Source of the DNA: Terrisporobacter mayombei
Lineage (GTDB): Bacteria; Bacillota; Clostridia; Peptostreptococcales; Peptostreptococcaceae
Direction of reading: 5' to 3'
Length of the DNA stretch: 64,000 bases
Assembly (NCBI RefSeq): GCF_014333445.1
Contig: NZ_JACRYU010000018.1
Coordinates: forward strand, 1-64,000
Shown: piece by piece, positions 49,203-58,745 of the stretch
Layout of the letters: every line of letters starts with the position of its first letter
Numbering within the stretch: the first letter of the stretch is position 1
The notes under the pieces: generated by a model
Seen by the model: only the letters and a program-made list of their open reading frames with translations
Told to the model about the DNA's origin: nothing
The model's database searches: none
Position numbers and translations under genes: made by a program

Positions 49203-50426
49203 TTAAGAAAGAAAGCTGATAAATCCATAGATAATACCAATATTTATAAAATCTATGAATAATGACCCTACTATTGGAACTATAAAGAATGCAGTTCTAG
49301 AGTATAAATATTTTTCAGTAACTGAATTCATATTTGCCATTGCATTCGATGTAGATCCCATTGCAAATCCAGTTAAGCCTGCTACAATTACTGCCGAGTC
49401 ATAATTCTTGCCCATTAATGGATATGATACAAACATACCATAAAGGTACATCATTATACATTGAGCTAAAAGTAATATTAATATTGGAATTGCTAAGTCT
49501 ACTAAATGCCAAAGCTTTAATGTTATAAGTGCCATTCCAAGGAATAGATTTAATGATACTTCTCCAACAACTTCAATTTCTTCTAAAGGAGCTTTAAAAA
49601 GAGTTGTGTTATCGGAAATATTTCTTATAACAGCTGCTACTAGCATTGCTCCTATATATGCAGGGAAAGTTACTCCATTAACCCACTGTCCAACAAATGT
49701 ATTTAAGGCATCGGTTAAATAAGTACCAATAGCCATAGCTATTAGTATTTGAAAGAAAGCCATACTAATTTTATTAGTATCTAGTGTAGTTTTCTTAGTT
49801 TCAACAATTGATAAATCAAAATCAACATCATCAGATAATTGACTTTTTTTCTTATTTACAAGATTATATTTATTAATCAAACGATTGGCCATAGGGCTAC
49901 CTAGTAAGGAACCTGCAATAAGTCCAAATGTTGCTGCTGTTAAAGCTACTGTCATAGCCTCAGGAAACCCAAGCGCTTCAATACTAGGTGCTACAGCTGC
50001 TGATGTACCGTGTCCACCAGTTAAAGCAGGTGATGCTGTAAGCAGTGCTATAAGTGGATTAATTCCTATAACTTTTGCAAGACTAACAGCTAATGCATTT
50101 TGGAGGAAAGCAAAAACCGTTGATATGATAAGGAATATGAATATTTGTTTACCCCCGATTTTAAGCATCTTCAAACTTGCGTTAAATCCAACAGTACAGA
50201 AGAATATAATCTGGAAGAATGTTTGTAATGTTGTATCAAATTCAAAAAAAATAATATTACTTTGTCTCAGTATCATATGGATAATTGAAAATATAAGTCC
50301 ACCAATTACTGGTGAAGGTATTGCGTACTTTGAAAATAAAGGAATATTCTTTTTAACTGATTTTCCAATTAAAAGGAAAACGACAGCTAGTCCTATAGAT
50401 TGAATCATGTTAAGTTGAATTGTCAT
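49203..50426 (-). CDS. gltS: Sodium/glutamate symporter GltS family (copy 1)
   Basis: A 407-residue membrane protein with about ten segments and two similar halves. The GltS signatures are seen in IPSPVIGGLIFSII and the glycine-rich LTASPALTGGHGTSAAVAP loop, with a second re-entrant loop GLTGFAMGSTSNAMANM. The family takes up glutamate with Na+. GGAGG lies seven bases before the ATG. A second paralogue is encoded at 60742-61986. Family membership is firm, exact substrate less so. Confidence 0.9.
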   Translation of the reverse strand: MTIQLNMIQSIGLAVVFLLIGKSVKKNIPLFSKYAIPSPVIGGLIFSIIHMILRQSNIIFFEFDTTLQTFFQIIFFCTVGFNASLKMLKIGGKQIFIFLIISTVFAFLQNALAVSLAKVIGINPLIALLTASPALTGGHGTSAAVAPSIEALGFPEAMTVALTAATFGLIAGSLLGSPMANRLINKYNLVNKKKSQLSDDVDFDLSIVETKKTTLDTNKISMAFFQILIAMAIGTYLTDALNTFVGQWVNGVTFPAYIGAMLVAAVIRNISDNTTLFKAPLEEIEVVGEVSLNLFLGMALITLKLWHLVDLAIPILILLLAQCIMMYLYGMFVSYPLMGKNYDSAVIVAGLTGFAMGSTSNAMANMNSVTEKYLYSRTAFFIVPIVGSLFIDFINIGIIYGFISFLS

Positions 50427-50890
50427 TTAAAATCCTCCTAATAGCTATAAAAATATTTTTAATTTATAATTAGTAACTTGAAATTTTAACCTTGTAGAGA
50501 AAACTCCTATTTTTAGAATTATATTTAATATAATTGGAACTCTATCATTTATATCAATCTTAATTTGGATATTATTGTATAATAATGATATATTTGGAAT
50601 TAATTAAATATTAATTTATCATAGAAATAAAAAATATTCAATAGTTATAATATTAAGAAAAAAGAAATATAAATATTTAATTTAGTCAAAATAATTATAA
50701 AAGCTATTAAAATAGGTGTTTATCATTGGCTATATATTGTGAATTATATAGGAATAAAAATTTCAGTATAAAAGAAAATTGATAGTAAAATATATTTTTT
50801 ATTCAATTATTTGCATTAGTTATTATTTTTCAAAAAGATGGGATAAACCGTATTACAAATCAGGGAGTTCGGTTTAAGATAAAAATTTAA
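50427..50890. other. Non-coding AT-rich region upstream of gltS copy 1
   Basis: About 460 bases with no open gene on either strand. It should hold the leftward gltS promoter. The rightward decayed reductase begins abruptly at its right end without promoter, ribosome site or N-terminal coding part, so a deletion breakpoint probably lies near 50890. Confidence 0.5.
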
Positions 50891-52303
50891 TATAATAACT
50901 CAATAAATAAAAGAACTTATGAATATGGAGGCGATATAAATGGCCGTTTGAAATTAACACTAGAAGTTATTGAATAAGTTCGTAAAAAATGTGGAAAAGA
51001 TTTCATTATTGATGTAAGAATTTCTGGTGATGAATATTGTGATGGAGGCTTAAATGTTAACGATGGAATATACATTGCTAAGCAGTTAGAGAAATATGGC
51101 GCTGATATGATTCATGTATCTGGAGGAACTACTATCATGCGTGGTAGCTCAATACCTGCATCTGGTACAAAGCAAGGCTCTCATGCTAAGTTATCAGAAG
51201 AAATCAAAAAACATACGTCAATCCCAATAGCTACTGTTGGGCGAATTACAGAGCTTTGGATTGCTGATGAATTAATTGACAATGGTAAGTCAGATATCTG
51301 CATGATTGGAAGAGCTAATTTATGCGATCCTGAATTTACTAATAAAGCCGAAAAAGGGTTGGATAAGGATATACGTCCATGTATTGGATGCCTTCGTTGC
51401 CTAAATGGTATTATGTTTGGAAATCGTATAGCTTGCACAATAAATCCTTCTCTTGAAATTGAAAATGAAGATACTCTTAAGTTGTCTGACACAAAGAAAA
51501 AATTCTTGTTATTGGTTGGGGACCTGCTGGTATGGAAGCGGCATATGTTGCAAAGAAAAGAGGACATCATGTAGTCCTTTGCGATAAAAATGAAGAACTA
51601 GGCGGACTTATGCGTATAGCTTCTGTACCAATTGCTAAGCAAGATCTTTCAAAAGTTACACAATATATGGCTAGAAAACTCGAAGAAGCTGGAATTGAAA
51701 TTCGTTTAAACTGTAATGTTAATAAGTAACTATTACAAAATAAATTTGCTGATTATGAAGTGATTATAAGCAATGGTGCTTATCCTATTGTTATCCAACC
51801 ATTTACAGCCTTTAAACACTGGGCAACTGCTGATGATATTCTAAGTGGCAAAGCCTTCCCTGGATGTAAAATTGTTATTATTGGAGGTGGTTCTGTAGGA
51901 TGTGAAACTGCAGATTATCTGGCACCTCTAGTTTATGACCGTCTTCCTAGGGACAGAAAAGTTACTGTAATTGAAATGGCTCCAGAAATCATGGAAACAG
52001 AAACAGGCCCAGGTAGAAGTTTACTTGTACAGCGTATGATGAAAAAAAGGTATAGAGTTAATCTGTAATGCTAAGGTTGAAAAGGTAGAAGAAGATAAAA
52101 TCTACTACAGTAAGGACGGTGAAATGTACTGTATTGATGATTCTGATACACTTATCTTCGCTGTAGGTTACTGAACAGACACTATACTAGCTGATACCTT
52201 AAAGGAACTTAAAATGCCTTATCACACTATAGGAGACGCAAACAATGTTGGGACAATAAAAGATGCTATTCATGCAGGATATGATATTGCTAAAAAATTG
52301 TAA
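50891..52303 (+). pseudogene. Truncated, frameshifted 2-enoate reductase-like flavoenzyme
   Basis: Two-domain old-yellow-enzyme/NADH oxidase (BaiCD/enoate reductase type). The N-terminal ~190 residues are missing; the frame opens inside the TIM barrel at NKRTYEYGGDINGR. The FeS cluster cysteines CIGCLRCLNG are present and the FAD/NAD domains follow (VIGWGPAGMEAAYVAKKRGH, KIVIIGGGSVGCETADYL). Lesions: TAA 50975, one A lost near 51505, TAA 51727, an A-run slip near 52045 and TGA 52172. All are in conserved context, so the gene is dead. Confidence 0.88.
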
Positions 52304-52349
52304 AAGAAAGAGTATATGACTATTACTGAGTTATATACTCTTTTCTTTA
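52304..52349. terminator. Terminator after the decayed reductase
   Basis: AAAGAAAGAGTATATGAC pairs with GTTATATACTCTTTTCTTT around a 9-base loop (one bulge). Confidence 0.75.
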
Positions 52350-52818
52350 TCTATATCAATACTACTTTTTGTTTTATTTGTAGGTTTTATATTGGTTACT
52401 TTTTTAAAATTTTATTAATATCTTCTCTTTTTTTATTATATAAGAATGTTTACTTTAAATAAATATAATTTACCCTATTTTATATAGTAAATAATAAAAC
52501 AATTAAAGAAAAATAAGCTTTATAGGGTAAGTAGTAACGTATTAAAAAAAGAGAGTTGAGTACAAATGTATGTATATCTATTGAAGAATTTATTATTTTA
52601 TAACTGAAATATTAATATAATATTGAATTTTAAATAAAGACATACAAAGCTATAAAAAAGCTGTATAATAATGTGTGATTATAAGTAAAAAGCAAGAATA
52701 TTTACTTATTTTGTTGAATTAAAACATAATAGAAAATTTTATTAGAATAGATAATAGAATTTAATTTATGTACTAAAAAATAAATATATAATTTTAACCA
52801 TTATAAAGGAGCTAAGTT
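52350..52818. other. Intergenic region upstream of the pucR-like gene
   Basis: Very AT-rich, no gene seen. TTACCCTAT (52470-52478) and ATAGGGTAA (52522-52530) form a widely spaced inverted repeat that could be an operator; no further support. Confidence 0.4.
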
Positions 52819-53988
52819 ATGTCAATTTCAATAGAATATTTATATAAAGATATAAAAAAATATGGTGTGGAATTAATAGCAGGAGAGAGTGGTCTAAATA
52901 ATAAGGTAAGATGGACTCATATAGTTGAAAGCGAGGAAATAGCAAGATTTCTTCAAGGTGAAGAAATAGTATTTACTACAGGAGTAAGCATAAATAATGA
53001 TATAGACTTATTAAATATAATAAAAATTACAAAATATCAAAATGCCAGTGGAATAATTGTAAATACAGGAAAATATGTTAATAAGATAAGTAAAGAAGTG
53101 ATTGATTATTGTAATGAGAATAACCATCCTTTATTTATTATGCCTTGGGAGATTAGAATTCCTGATATTATGAGAAATTTGACTATAAAAATATTAGAAT
53201 CAGAAAGAACTTATACAGAGATTTCAAATGCAATCAAAGACGCTATTTTTCTACCAACTCATGAGGAACTATACATACAAACCTTAGAAAAAGTTGGATT
53301 TAAATGTGATTGGAATTATATTGTATCAATAATAGAATTAGAGGCTAATGATGATACTTTAAAGAATATTCCTAATCATGCAGAAGCAGTAAAATCATAT
53401 ATAGAGGATAATTTAAGCTATATAAAAAATAATTATTTTGCTGTTAATGTGGGAAATTCTGTAGTTATAGTATTTTACAATAAGACTGATTTAGAAGTTG
53501 ATAAGGTATTAAAAAAATTATATATAGGAATAGATAAATATTTTAACAAGTTGAAATTTTATGTTGGAATAGGAAAACATACAAATGACTTAAAAAATTT
53601 ATATAGAGGATACGAAGAAGCTAAAAATGTAGCAAAAATAAATAGATTAATTAGTAATAACAATGTACATATACGATATAGTGAAGTGGCAATTTATAGA
53701 CTTTTATTGGGTATGGAAAACAAAGATATAATAAAAGAGTTTCATGATGAAACTATAGGGGATTTAGAAGTATATGATAAAGTTAATAATACTGATTATG
53801 TGGAATTGTTAATAAGCTATTTTGATAATAATTGTAAAATAAATGAAACGGCTAAAAGTTTATATTTACATAGGAATACTGTGAATTATAAAATAAATAA
53901 AATAGAAGAAATTTTAGATTTAAATTTAAATGATATAGGTGATAAAAGTAAAATATATTTATCTTTAATGATACGATATTTATTATAG
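52819..53988 (+). CDS. PucR family transcriptional regulator
   Basis: A 389-residue PucR/CdaR-type activator. The N-terminal PucR domain (residues 1-120) shows LIAGESGLNNKVRWTHIVES and FLQGEEIVFTTG; a GGDEF-like domain follows (FYVGIGKHTNDLKNLYRGYE); the C-terminal HTH_30 helix is KINETAKSLYLHRNTVNYKI. PucR proteins control purine or related nitrogen compound catabolism. It is followed by a carrier gene, a broken second PucR and a creatininase gene, which it may regulate. Confidence 0.9.
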   Translation: MSISIEYLYKDIKKYGVELIAGESGLNNKVRWTHIVESEEIARFLQGEEIVFTTGVSINNDIDLLNIIKITKYQNASGIIVNTGKYVNKISKEVIDYCNENNHPLFIMPWEIRIPDIMRNLTIKILESERTYTEISNAIKDAIFLPTHEELYIQTLEKVGFKCDWNYIVSIIELEANDDTLKNIPNHAEAVKSYIEDNLSYIKNNYFAVNVGNSVVIVFYNKTDLEVDKVLKKLYIGIDKYFNKLKFYVGIGKHTNDLKNLYRGYEEAKNVAKINRLISNNNVHIRYSEVAIYRLLLGMENKDIIKEFHDETIGDLEVYDKVNNTDYVELLISYFDNNCKINETAKSLYLHRNTVNYKINKIEEILDLNLNDIGDKSKIYLSLMIRYLL

Positions 53989-54131
53989 TTATAAAATATC
54001 AAATTTATACCAAATTGAAAAAATTTACAATTGTTTAATTGCATAAAATTTACTGTGTAAAGTCACATTGAAGGTATCTTTAAATAGTGGCATTATAAAT
54101 GATGTTGAAAACATATATAAGGGGGTTCTTT

Positions 54132-55409
54132 ATGAACAGTCAGGCACTTAGTAATCATAACTATATAAGTAATAAAAAGAAATTTTTCATGGTATTTGTA
54201 TGTATGTTTATGCAAGCTATTCCATTTGGTATAGCTCAAAATATTCAGCCATTATTTATACCTTATGTAATTAAACAATTTCAATTCTCTTTAGCAGGAT
54301 TTTCGCTTATATTTACTTTTGGAGCAATAGCTTCAGCAGCATTTTCTCCATTTTTAGGTAAATTATTTGGCAAAGTGAATATAAAAATACTATTTTTAGT
54401 AGGATCAACACTATCAGCAATTGCGTTTATAGGATTTGGTTTTTCTCATAATCTAGCACAATTTTATGCATTCTCAGCTATACAACAAATTGGATGTGTG
54501 TTATTCTCAGGACTTGGAGTTCCATATGTAATAAATAACTGGTTCCCTAAAGAAGGTAGAGGTAAAGCATTAGGTATAGCTTTCTCTGGGGGATCTATAG
54601 GGAATGTATTTTTACAACAAATAACTTCTCAAATGCTAGCATCAAAAGGAGCAACTTATAGTTATATATTCTTTGGAATAGTGGCAATAATATGTAGTTT
54701 ACCAATAGTATTATTTTTTATAAGATTACCTAAAGCAGGGGAAGTAGAAGTTATAGATAATGAAGAAGTTATAGAAGAAAATGAAGCTAAAGGATTTGAA
54801 GGTCTTGGAGCTAAAGCAGCTAGACAAAACAAATACTTCTGGTTATTCTCTATTGGATATGCAATAATAGCAATTTCTATATCAGCGTTAAGTACACAAT
54901 ATGCCACATACTTTACAGGAGAATTAGGATTAAGTGCAACATTAGTTGGGACTTTAGGTTCATTATTTGCTTTCTTCTGCTTAATAGGAAATGTTATGGG
55001 TGGTGCTTTATTTGATAAAATAGGTACATTAAAAACAATGACTATATCTATGATATTGGAATCTATTGCTGTAGTTGCATTATTATTCTCAGTAAAAATA
55101 CACGGACTAGCATTTTTCTTCTCAATAGCATACGGACTTAATGTATATTCTTATATGTCTGCTCCAGCATTTATGGCTACAGATGTATTTGGTAAAAAAG
55201 AATCTAGTGTAATCTTAGGAACTATAAGTTTATTATTTGCACTTGGATTTGCATTTGGATCTACATTATTTGGTATGGTAGTCGATAATTTTGGATTTAA
55301 CACTGCATGGATACTAATGCTTGTGTGTATATTTGTTGGATATTCTTTATTACTTACATCAATAAAGAAAGTAAAAGAACAAAATTCAGCAATAGAAGCT
55401 AATATATAA
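54132..55409 (+). CDS. MFS transporter, oxalate/formate antiporter (OFA) type
   Basis: A 425-residue transporter with 12 predicted segments in two halves joined by an acidic loop (EVEVIDNEEVIEENEAKG). OFA-type features include the early MQAIPFGIAQNIQPLFIPYV and WFPKEGRGKALGIAFSGGSI. ATG 54132, eight bases after AGGGGG, is preferred to an upstream frame start at 54099. Substrate unknown; the context suggests a nitrogen-rich metabolite such as creatinine or a purine product (inference). Confidence 0.88.
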   Translation: MNSQALSNHNYISNKKKFFMVFVCMFMQAIPFGIAQNIQPLFIPYVIKQFQFSLAGFSLIFTFGAIASAAFSPFLGKLFGKVNIKILFLVGSTLSAIAFIGFGFSHNLAQFYAFSAIQQIGCVLFSGLGVPYVINNWFPKEGRGKALGIAFSGGSIGNVFLQQITSQMLASKGATYSYIFFGIVAIICSLPIVLFFIRLPKAGEVEVIDNEEVIEENEAKGFEGLGAKAARQNKYFWLFSIGYAIIAISISALSTQYATYFTGELGLSATLVGTLGSLFAFFCLIGNVMGGALFDKIGTLKTMTISMILESIAVVALLFSVKIHGLAFFFSIAYGLNVYSYMSAPAFMATDVFGKKESSVILGTISLLFALGFAFGSTLFGMVVDNFGFNTAWILMLVCIFVGYSLLLTSIKKVKEQNSAIEANI

Positions 55410-55612
55410 ATGTATAAAAAAGTTGTATAAATAGTAAATACATTTTTTATGGATACAATGAAACTAATTAAAAATGAGTTACTAGAATGTTAGTAAGCCA
55501 AGTAATGAATAAGTTTGGTAAAGTATTCAAGGATAGTAGTACAAGACAACAAGGAAAGCAGTTGTTGAAATAATTTGTATCGAAGGTAACAATAGATAAG
55601 TTAAGATACATG
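55410..55612. other. Spacer after the MFS gene, no clear gene
   Basis: About 200 bases with only a 17-codon frame from 55504 and no family match. The relatively GC-richer stretch 55500-55600, ending at a terminator, could be the 3' part of the carrier mRNA or a small RNA; I cannot support either. Confidence 0.3.
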
Positions 55613-55657
55613 AAAAAGGAAGGGCCATCAGAAGAAGAGGAGGACCCTTCCTTTTTT
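55613..55657 (+). terminator. Terminator downstream of the MFS gene
   Basis: AAAAAGGAAGGG and CCCTTCCTTTTTT pair around a purine-rich 20-base loop. Strong GC-containing stem with T run. Confidence 0.85.
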
Positions 55658-55667
55658 ATGTATCTAT

Positions 55668-56474
55668 GATTTATTAAGCCTTAATACTTTTAAAAATATT
55701 AATTTAGTAGCTTGAAAAAGTGGAATATATAAAAATGTATCTGGGCCATATGTATATCAAACATTAGACTTTTTTAATGGATAAATGGAGGAGATTTGAT
55801 ACTTTTAACTGGCATGGATATGGACTTAAGTGAATAAAAAATAATTAATCAGATGAATACATAATAAATATGATAAAATGTATGATAGATAAGTCTAATT
55901 TAGAGTCTATTTTAGGATTTTATAAAAATAATATTATTTGTATTTTAGAGTTAGAAAACAGAAATGATTTTATTATACAAAAAATGTATTAATATCTATA
56001 TATAATCAAATACCTAAGCATGTAAAATCAAGACAAAGTATAGGAAGTATTTGTGAAGATATATTTAGTGCAATAAAAAGTTATAAATAAGCTACTAATT
56101 CATTTGAACTTTATAAGAATAATGATTGGGATTTAAAAGTTATAGATTATGAAAAGATAGTATTCTATAAGATCTTATTTGAAGTCAGTAATTATGAGAA
56201 GCTTAGAGAATATTGCTATGATGTATTAGGAGATATAATAAAAAATGATAAGAATCTTGATATATTAAAGACTTTAAGAATTTATCTGAAAAATAATTGT
56301 AACTTAATAAATACATCGAAAGAAATATTTATACATAGAAATACATTAATATACAGGTTAAATAAGACAAAAACTAAATTGAATAGAAATTTAGAAGACC
56401 AAGTTTAAAAAAATGAATTAATGAACGCAATAATGATATATGACTCTCTAAAGTGTATAGATGATAATAAATAA
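55668..56474 (+). pseudogene. Decayed second PucR-type regulator
   Basis: Collinear remnant of a PucR protein. Pieces in order: NINLVA-stop-KSGIYKNV and WAICISNIRLF-stop-WINGGDLILLTG, both aligning with LIAGESGLNNKVRW and ARFLQGEEIVFTTG of the intact neighbour; then a GGDEF-like part; then the helix-turn-helix LINTSKEIFIHRNTLIYRLN. Stops lie near 55718, 55780, 55835, 56090 and 56406, plus several frameshifts. The last part (56090-56405) is one long open frame, so decay is fairly recent. Confidence 0.8.
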
Positions 56475-56497
56475 TAAATTATTAAGGAGGAATATAA

Positions 56498-57250
56498 ATG
56501 ACTTTAATGAAAAATATGACATGGTATGAGTTTAATGAAAGAAAAGATAAAGATGTAGTAATATTACCAATAGGATCTGTTGAACAACATGGACCACACT
56601 TACCGCTTTATACGGATACAATAATATCTGAAGGATTTTCTAATCTTTTATCAGATAGAGTAAATGGTATAGTTATGCCATCTATAAACTATGGGTATAA
56701 ATCGCAACCAGCATCTGGAGGAGGACCATTATTTCCAGGTACAATAGATTTAAATGGAGAAACATTAATAGCATTAGTAAAAGATATTATAGAAGAATTG
56801 ATAAGAGATGGCGTTAAGAAGATAGTTTTAGTAAATTCTCACTTTGAAAATCAGGCATTCTTATTAGAAGCAATAGACTTAGTAAGTAGATCAATGCCAG
56901 AAGGAACAAAAATTGTTATGATGAGTTGGTGGGATTTAATAACTCAAGAGACTATTGATAAAGTATTTGATGAAGTTGAATTCCCTGGCTGGGCACTAGA
57001 GCATGCTGCTATTACAGAAACATCTTTAATATTAAAGTTTGATCCAGAAACAGTTCATATGGATAGGTTAATAGATGAAAAAATAGAAGAAGTTCCAACT
57101 TATCAAGTATATCCAATACCAACTGATTTAGTACCAAAATCAGGACTTTTATCAATAGGTAGAACTAGTTCTAAAGAAAAAGGTGATTTAATAGTAGAAG
57201 AAGCTTTAGAAGGAATGGTAAAAATAATAAACAAAGAATTTGGAATATAA
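56498..57250 (+). CDS. Creatininase family amidohydrolase
   Basis: A 250-residue metal-dependent hydrolase. The metal ligands lie in ILPIGSVEQHGPHLPLYTDT (Glu, His, Asp), followed by the NSHFENQ and ALEHAAITETS motifs. Creatininases open creatinine to creatine; the family also includes mycofactocin and other ring-opening amidohydrolases, so the substrate is not certain. It follows the broken PucR by 23 bases and has AAGGAGG before the ATG. Confidence 0.88.
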   Translation: MTLMKNMTWYEFNERKDKDVVILPIGSVEQHGPHLPLYTDTIISEGFSNLLSDRVNGIVMPSINYGYKSQPASGGGPLFPGTIDLNGETLIALVKDIIEELIRDGVKKIVLVNSHFENQAFLLEAIDLVSRSMPEGTKIVMMSWWDLITQETIDKVFDEVEFPGWALEHAAITETSLILKFDPETVHMDRLIDEKIEEVPTYQVYPIPTDLVPKSGLLSIGRTSSKEKGDLIVEEALEGMVKIINKEFGI

Positions 57251-57278
57251 ATTGAATTGAAATTATAAAGTAAGATAT

Positions 57279-57321
57279 ACCTCTTATATTTATGCATTAA
57301 GTATAAATTAAGAGGTTTTTT
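57279..57321 (+). terminator. Terminator after the creatininase gene
   Basis: ACCTCTTA..TTTAT pairs with ATAAATTAAGAGGT, followed by TTTTT. Confidence 0.78.
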
Positions 57322-57388
57322 AGATATTCTTTATAATTATAAAGATACATATATATTGAAAGAAATTAAATAATTAAAATAGCCTACC

Positions 57389-57592
57389 TTAGATGTGTAA
57401 CGGAGTATGAGTTAAAATAAAACTAAATTTATGGAAAGTTTCCTTTCTTTTTTCATCGTTTTTAGATAATATCAAAGTTGCTCAAACCACATATGAAATC
57501 ATTATAACTATTGCTAACAACCATGTAATACCATGTATACTTTGACTTGTAACTGAAACGACACCTTAAGTTGAGCCGTAAAGACTACTCAT
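57389..57592 (-). pseudogene. Minus-strand membrane protein remnant
   Basis: On the minus strand ATG 57592 opens MSSLYGST, a TAA follows, and the same frame continues GVVSVTSQSIHGITWLLAIV, then a TGA and ATLILSKNDEKRKETFHKF to a stop at 57389. One membrane segment is visible. No ribosome site is clear, and no family is recognised. Confidence 0.3.
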
Positions 57593-57704
57593 ATTGTATA
57601 AAATACTAGTGATAATGTTATTGTAATAATTGCAAATATTAATATAATATAATTATGTAGATTTTAACAATCTAACTTAATGGACATAGGAGATGGCATA
57701 TAAT

Positions 57705-58736
57705 ATGAAAAGATTAATTTCAATAGTGGCAATTATATCACTATTGCTTAGTTTAAGCGCATGCAGTAAAAATGATATTAAGGATGAACAAAATAAAAAT
57801 AATGAAGTGGTATCAGAAAATTTAAATGATAAAAATCATTACCCGGTAACTATTACTACGTATGACTTTGAGGGAAATGAAGTAAAAACTACTTATGAAA
57901 AAGTACCTGAAAAAGTACTAGCAGTATATCAAGGTTCTATAGAAACTATGTTAGCGTTAGGTTTAGAAGATCGCATGGTAGCCGCAGCAGGTATTGATAA
58001 TGAAGTTGATGATAGTATGAAAGAAGCTTTTGAAAAAGTAGAATATCTAACGGAGTTTACACCTTCAAAAGAAACTGTAACTATGCTTCAACCAGATATG
58101 ATATTATCTTGGGGATCAATATTTGCAGAAGATAAATTAGGTGATATAAATACTTGGATAGAAAAAGGAACTAATACATATATAAATACTAATACTAGAC
58201 GTGATGGTGGAGATAGAACCCTAGAAAATGAATATAATGATATATTAAATTTGGGTAAAATATTTAATGTAGAAGAAAAAGCAGAAGCTTTAGTAAATGA
58301 AATGAAAGAAGAAATAGAGAAGGTAGAAAAACAATCTAACTCTCAAGATACAAAAACAAAAGCTTTAATAGTAGAATTTAACAGTAAGGGAGCAATAACA
58401 AATTATGGGGCTTCTAGTTTAGGTGGAAATATGGTACAAACTTTAGGAGCAGAGTTAGCAAAACCAGATGGGCAAGATTTAGGAAAAGAAGATATAGTAT
58501 CACTAAATCCTGATGTTATATTTGTAGTTTACATGCCATATAGTGGAGATAATCCAGAAGAAGTAAAACAAACTAATTTAGATTACATATTAAAAGATAA
58601 AACTTTTGCAAGCTTAGATGCAGTTAAAAATAAGAGGGTAGTACCTATAATGCTTGGAGATATGTATGCAAGTGGAGTTCGTACTAAAGATGGTATAGTT
58701 AATTTCGCCAAAGGATTATATCCTGAGCTTGACTAG
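57705..58736 (+). CDS. Iron-siderophore/heme-type ABC transporter substrate-binding lipoprotein
   Basis: A 343-residue lipoprotein with signal peptide and lipobox LSAC. The mature protein has the two-lobed FepB/FecB layout: VPEKVLAVYQGSIETMLALG, MLQPDMILSWGSIF, the long backbone helix with EEKAEALVNEMKEEIE, and EDIVSLNPDVIFVVYMPYSG. ATG 57705 is favoured; the ATG at 57693 is fused to the ribosome site. Substrate could be a ferric siderophore, heme or cobalamin. No B12 riboswitch is seen upstream. Confidence 0.87.
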   Translation: MKRLISIVAIISLLLSLSACSKNDIKDEQNKNNEVVSENLNDKNHYPVTITTYDFEGNEVKTTYEKVPEKVLAVYQGSIETMLALGLEDRMVAAAGIDNEVDDSMKEAFEKVEYLTEFTPSKETVTMLQPDMILSWGSIFAEDKLGDINTWIEKGTNTYINTNTRRDGGDRTLENEYNDILNLGKIFNVEEKAEALVNEMKEEIEKVEKQSNSQDTKTKALIVEFNSKGAITNYGASSLGGNMVQTLGAELAKPDGQDLGKEDIVSLNPDVIFVVYMPYSGDNPEEVKQTNLDYILKDKTFASLDAVKNKRVVPIMLGDMYASGVRTKDGIVNFAKGLYPELD

Positions 58737-58745
58737 GGGTGAACA

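Noticed and set aside
49885..50403. Open frame of 172 codons antisense to gltS
   Set aside because: Shadow of the GltS coding strand; no ribosome site and no recognisable domain.
57611..57629. Possible Fur box before the iron transporter (GATAATGTTATTG)
   Set aside because: Only the left half matches the consensus (about 10 of 19 positions); too weak next to the strong site at 63778.
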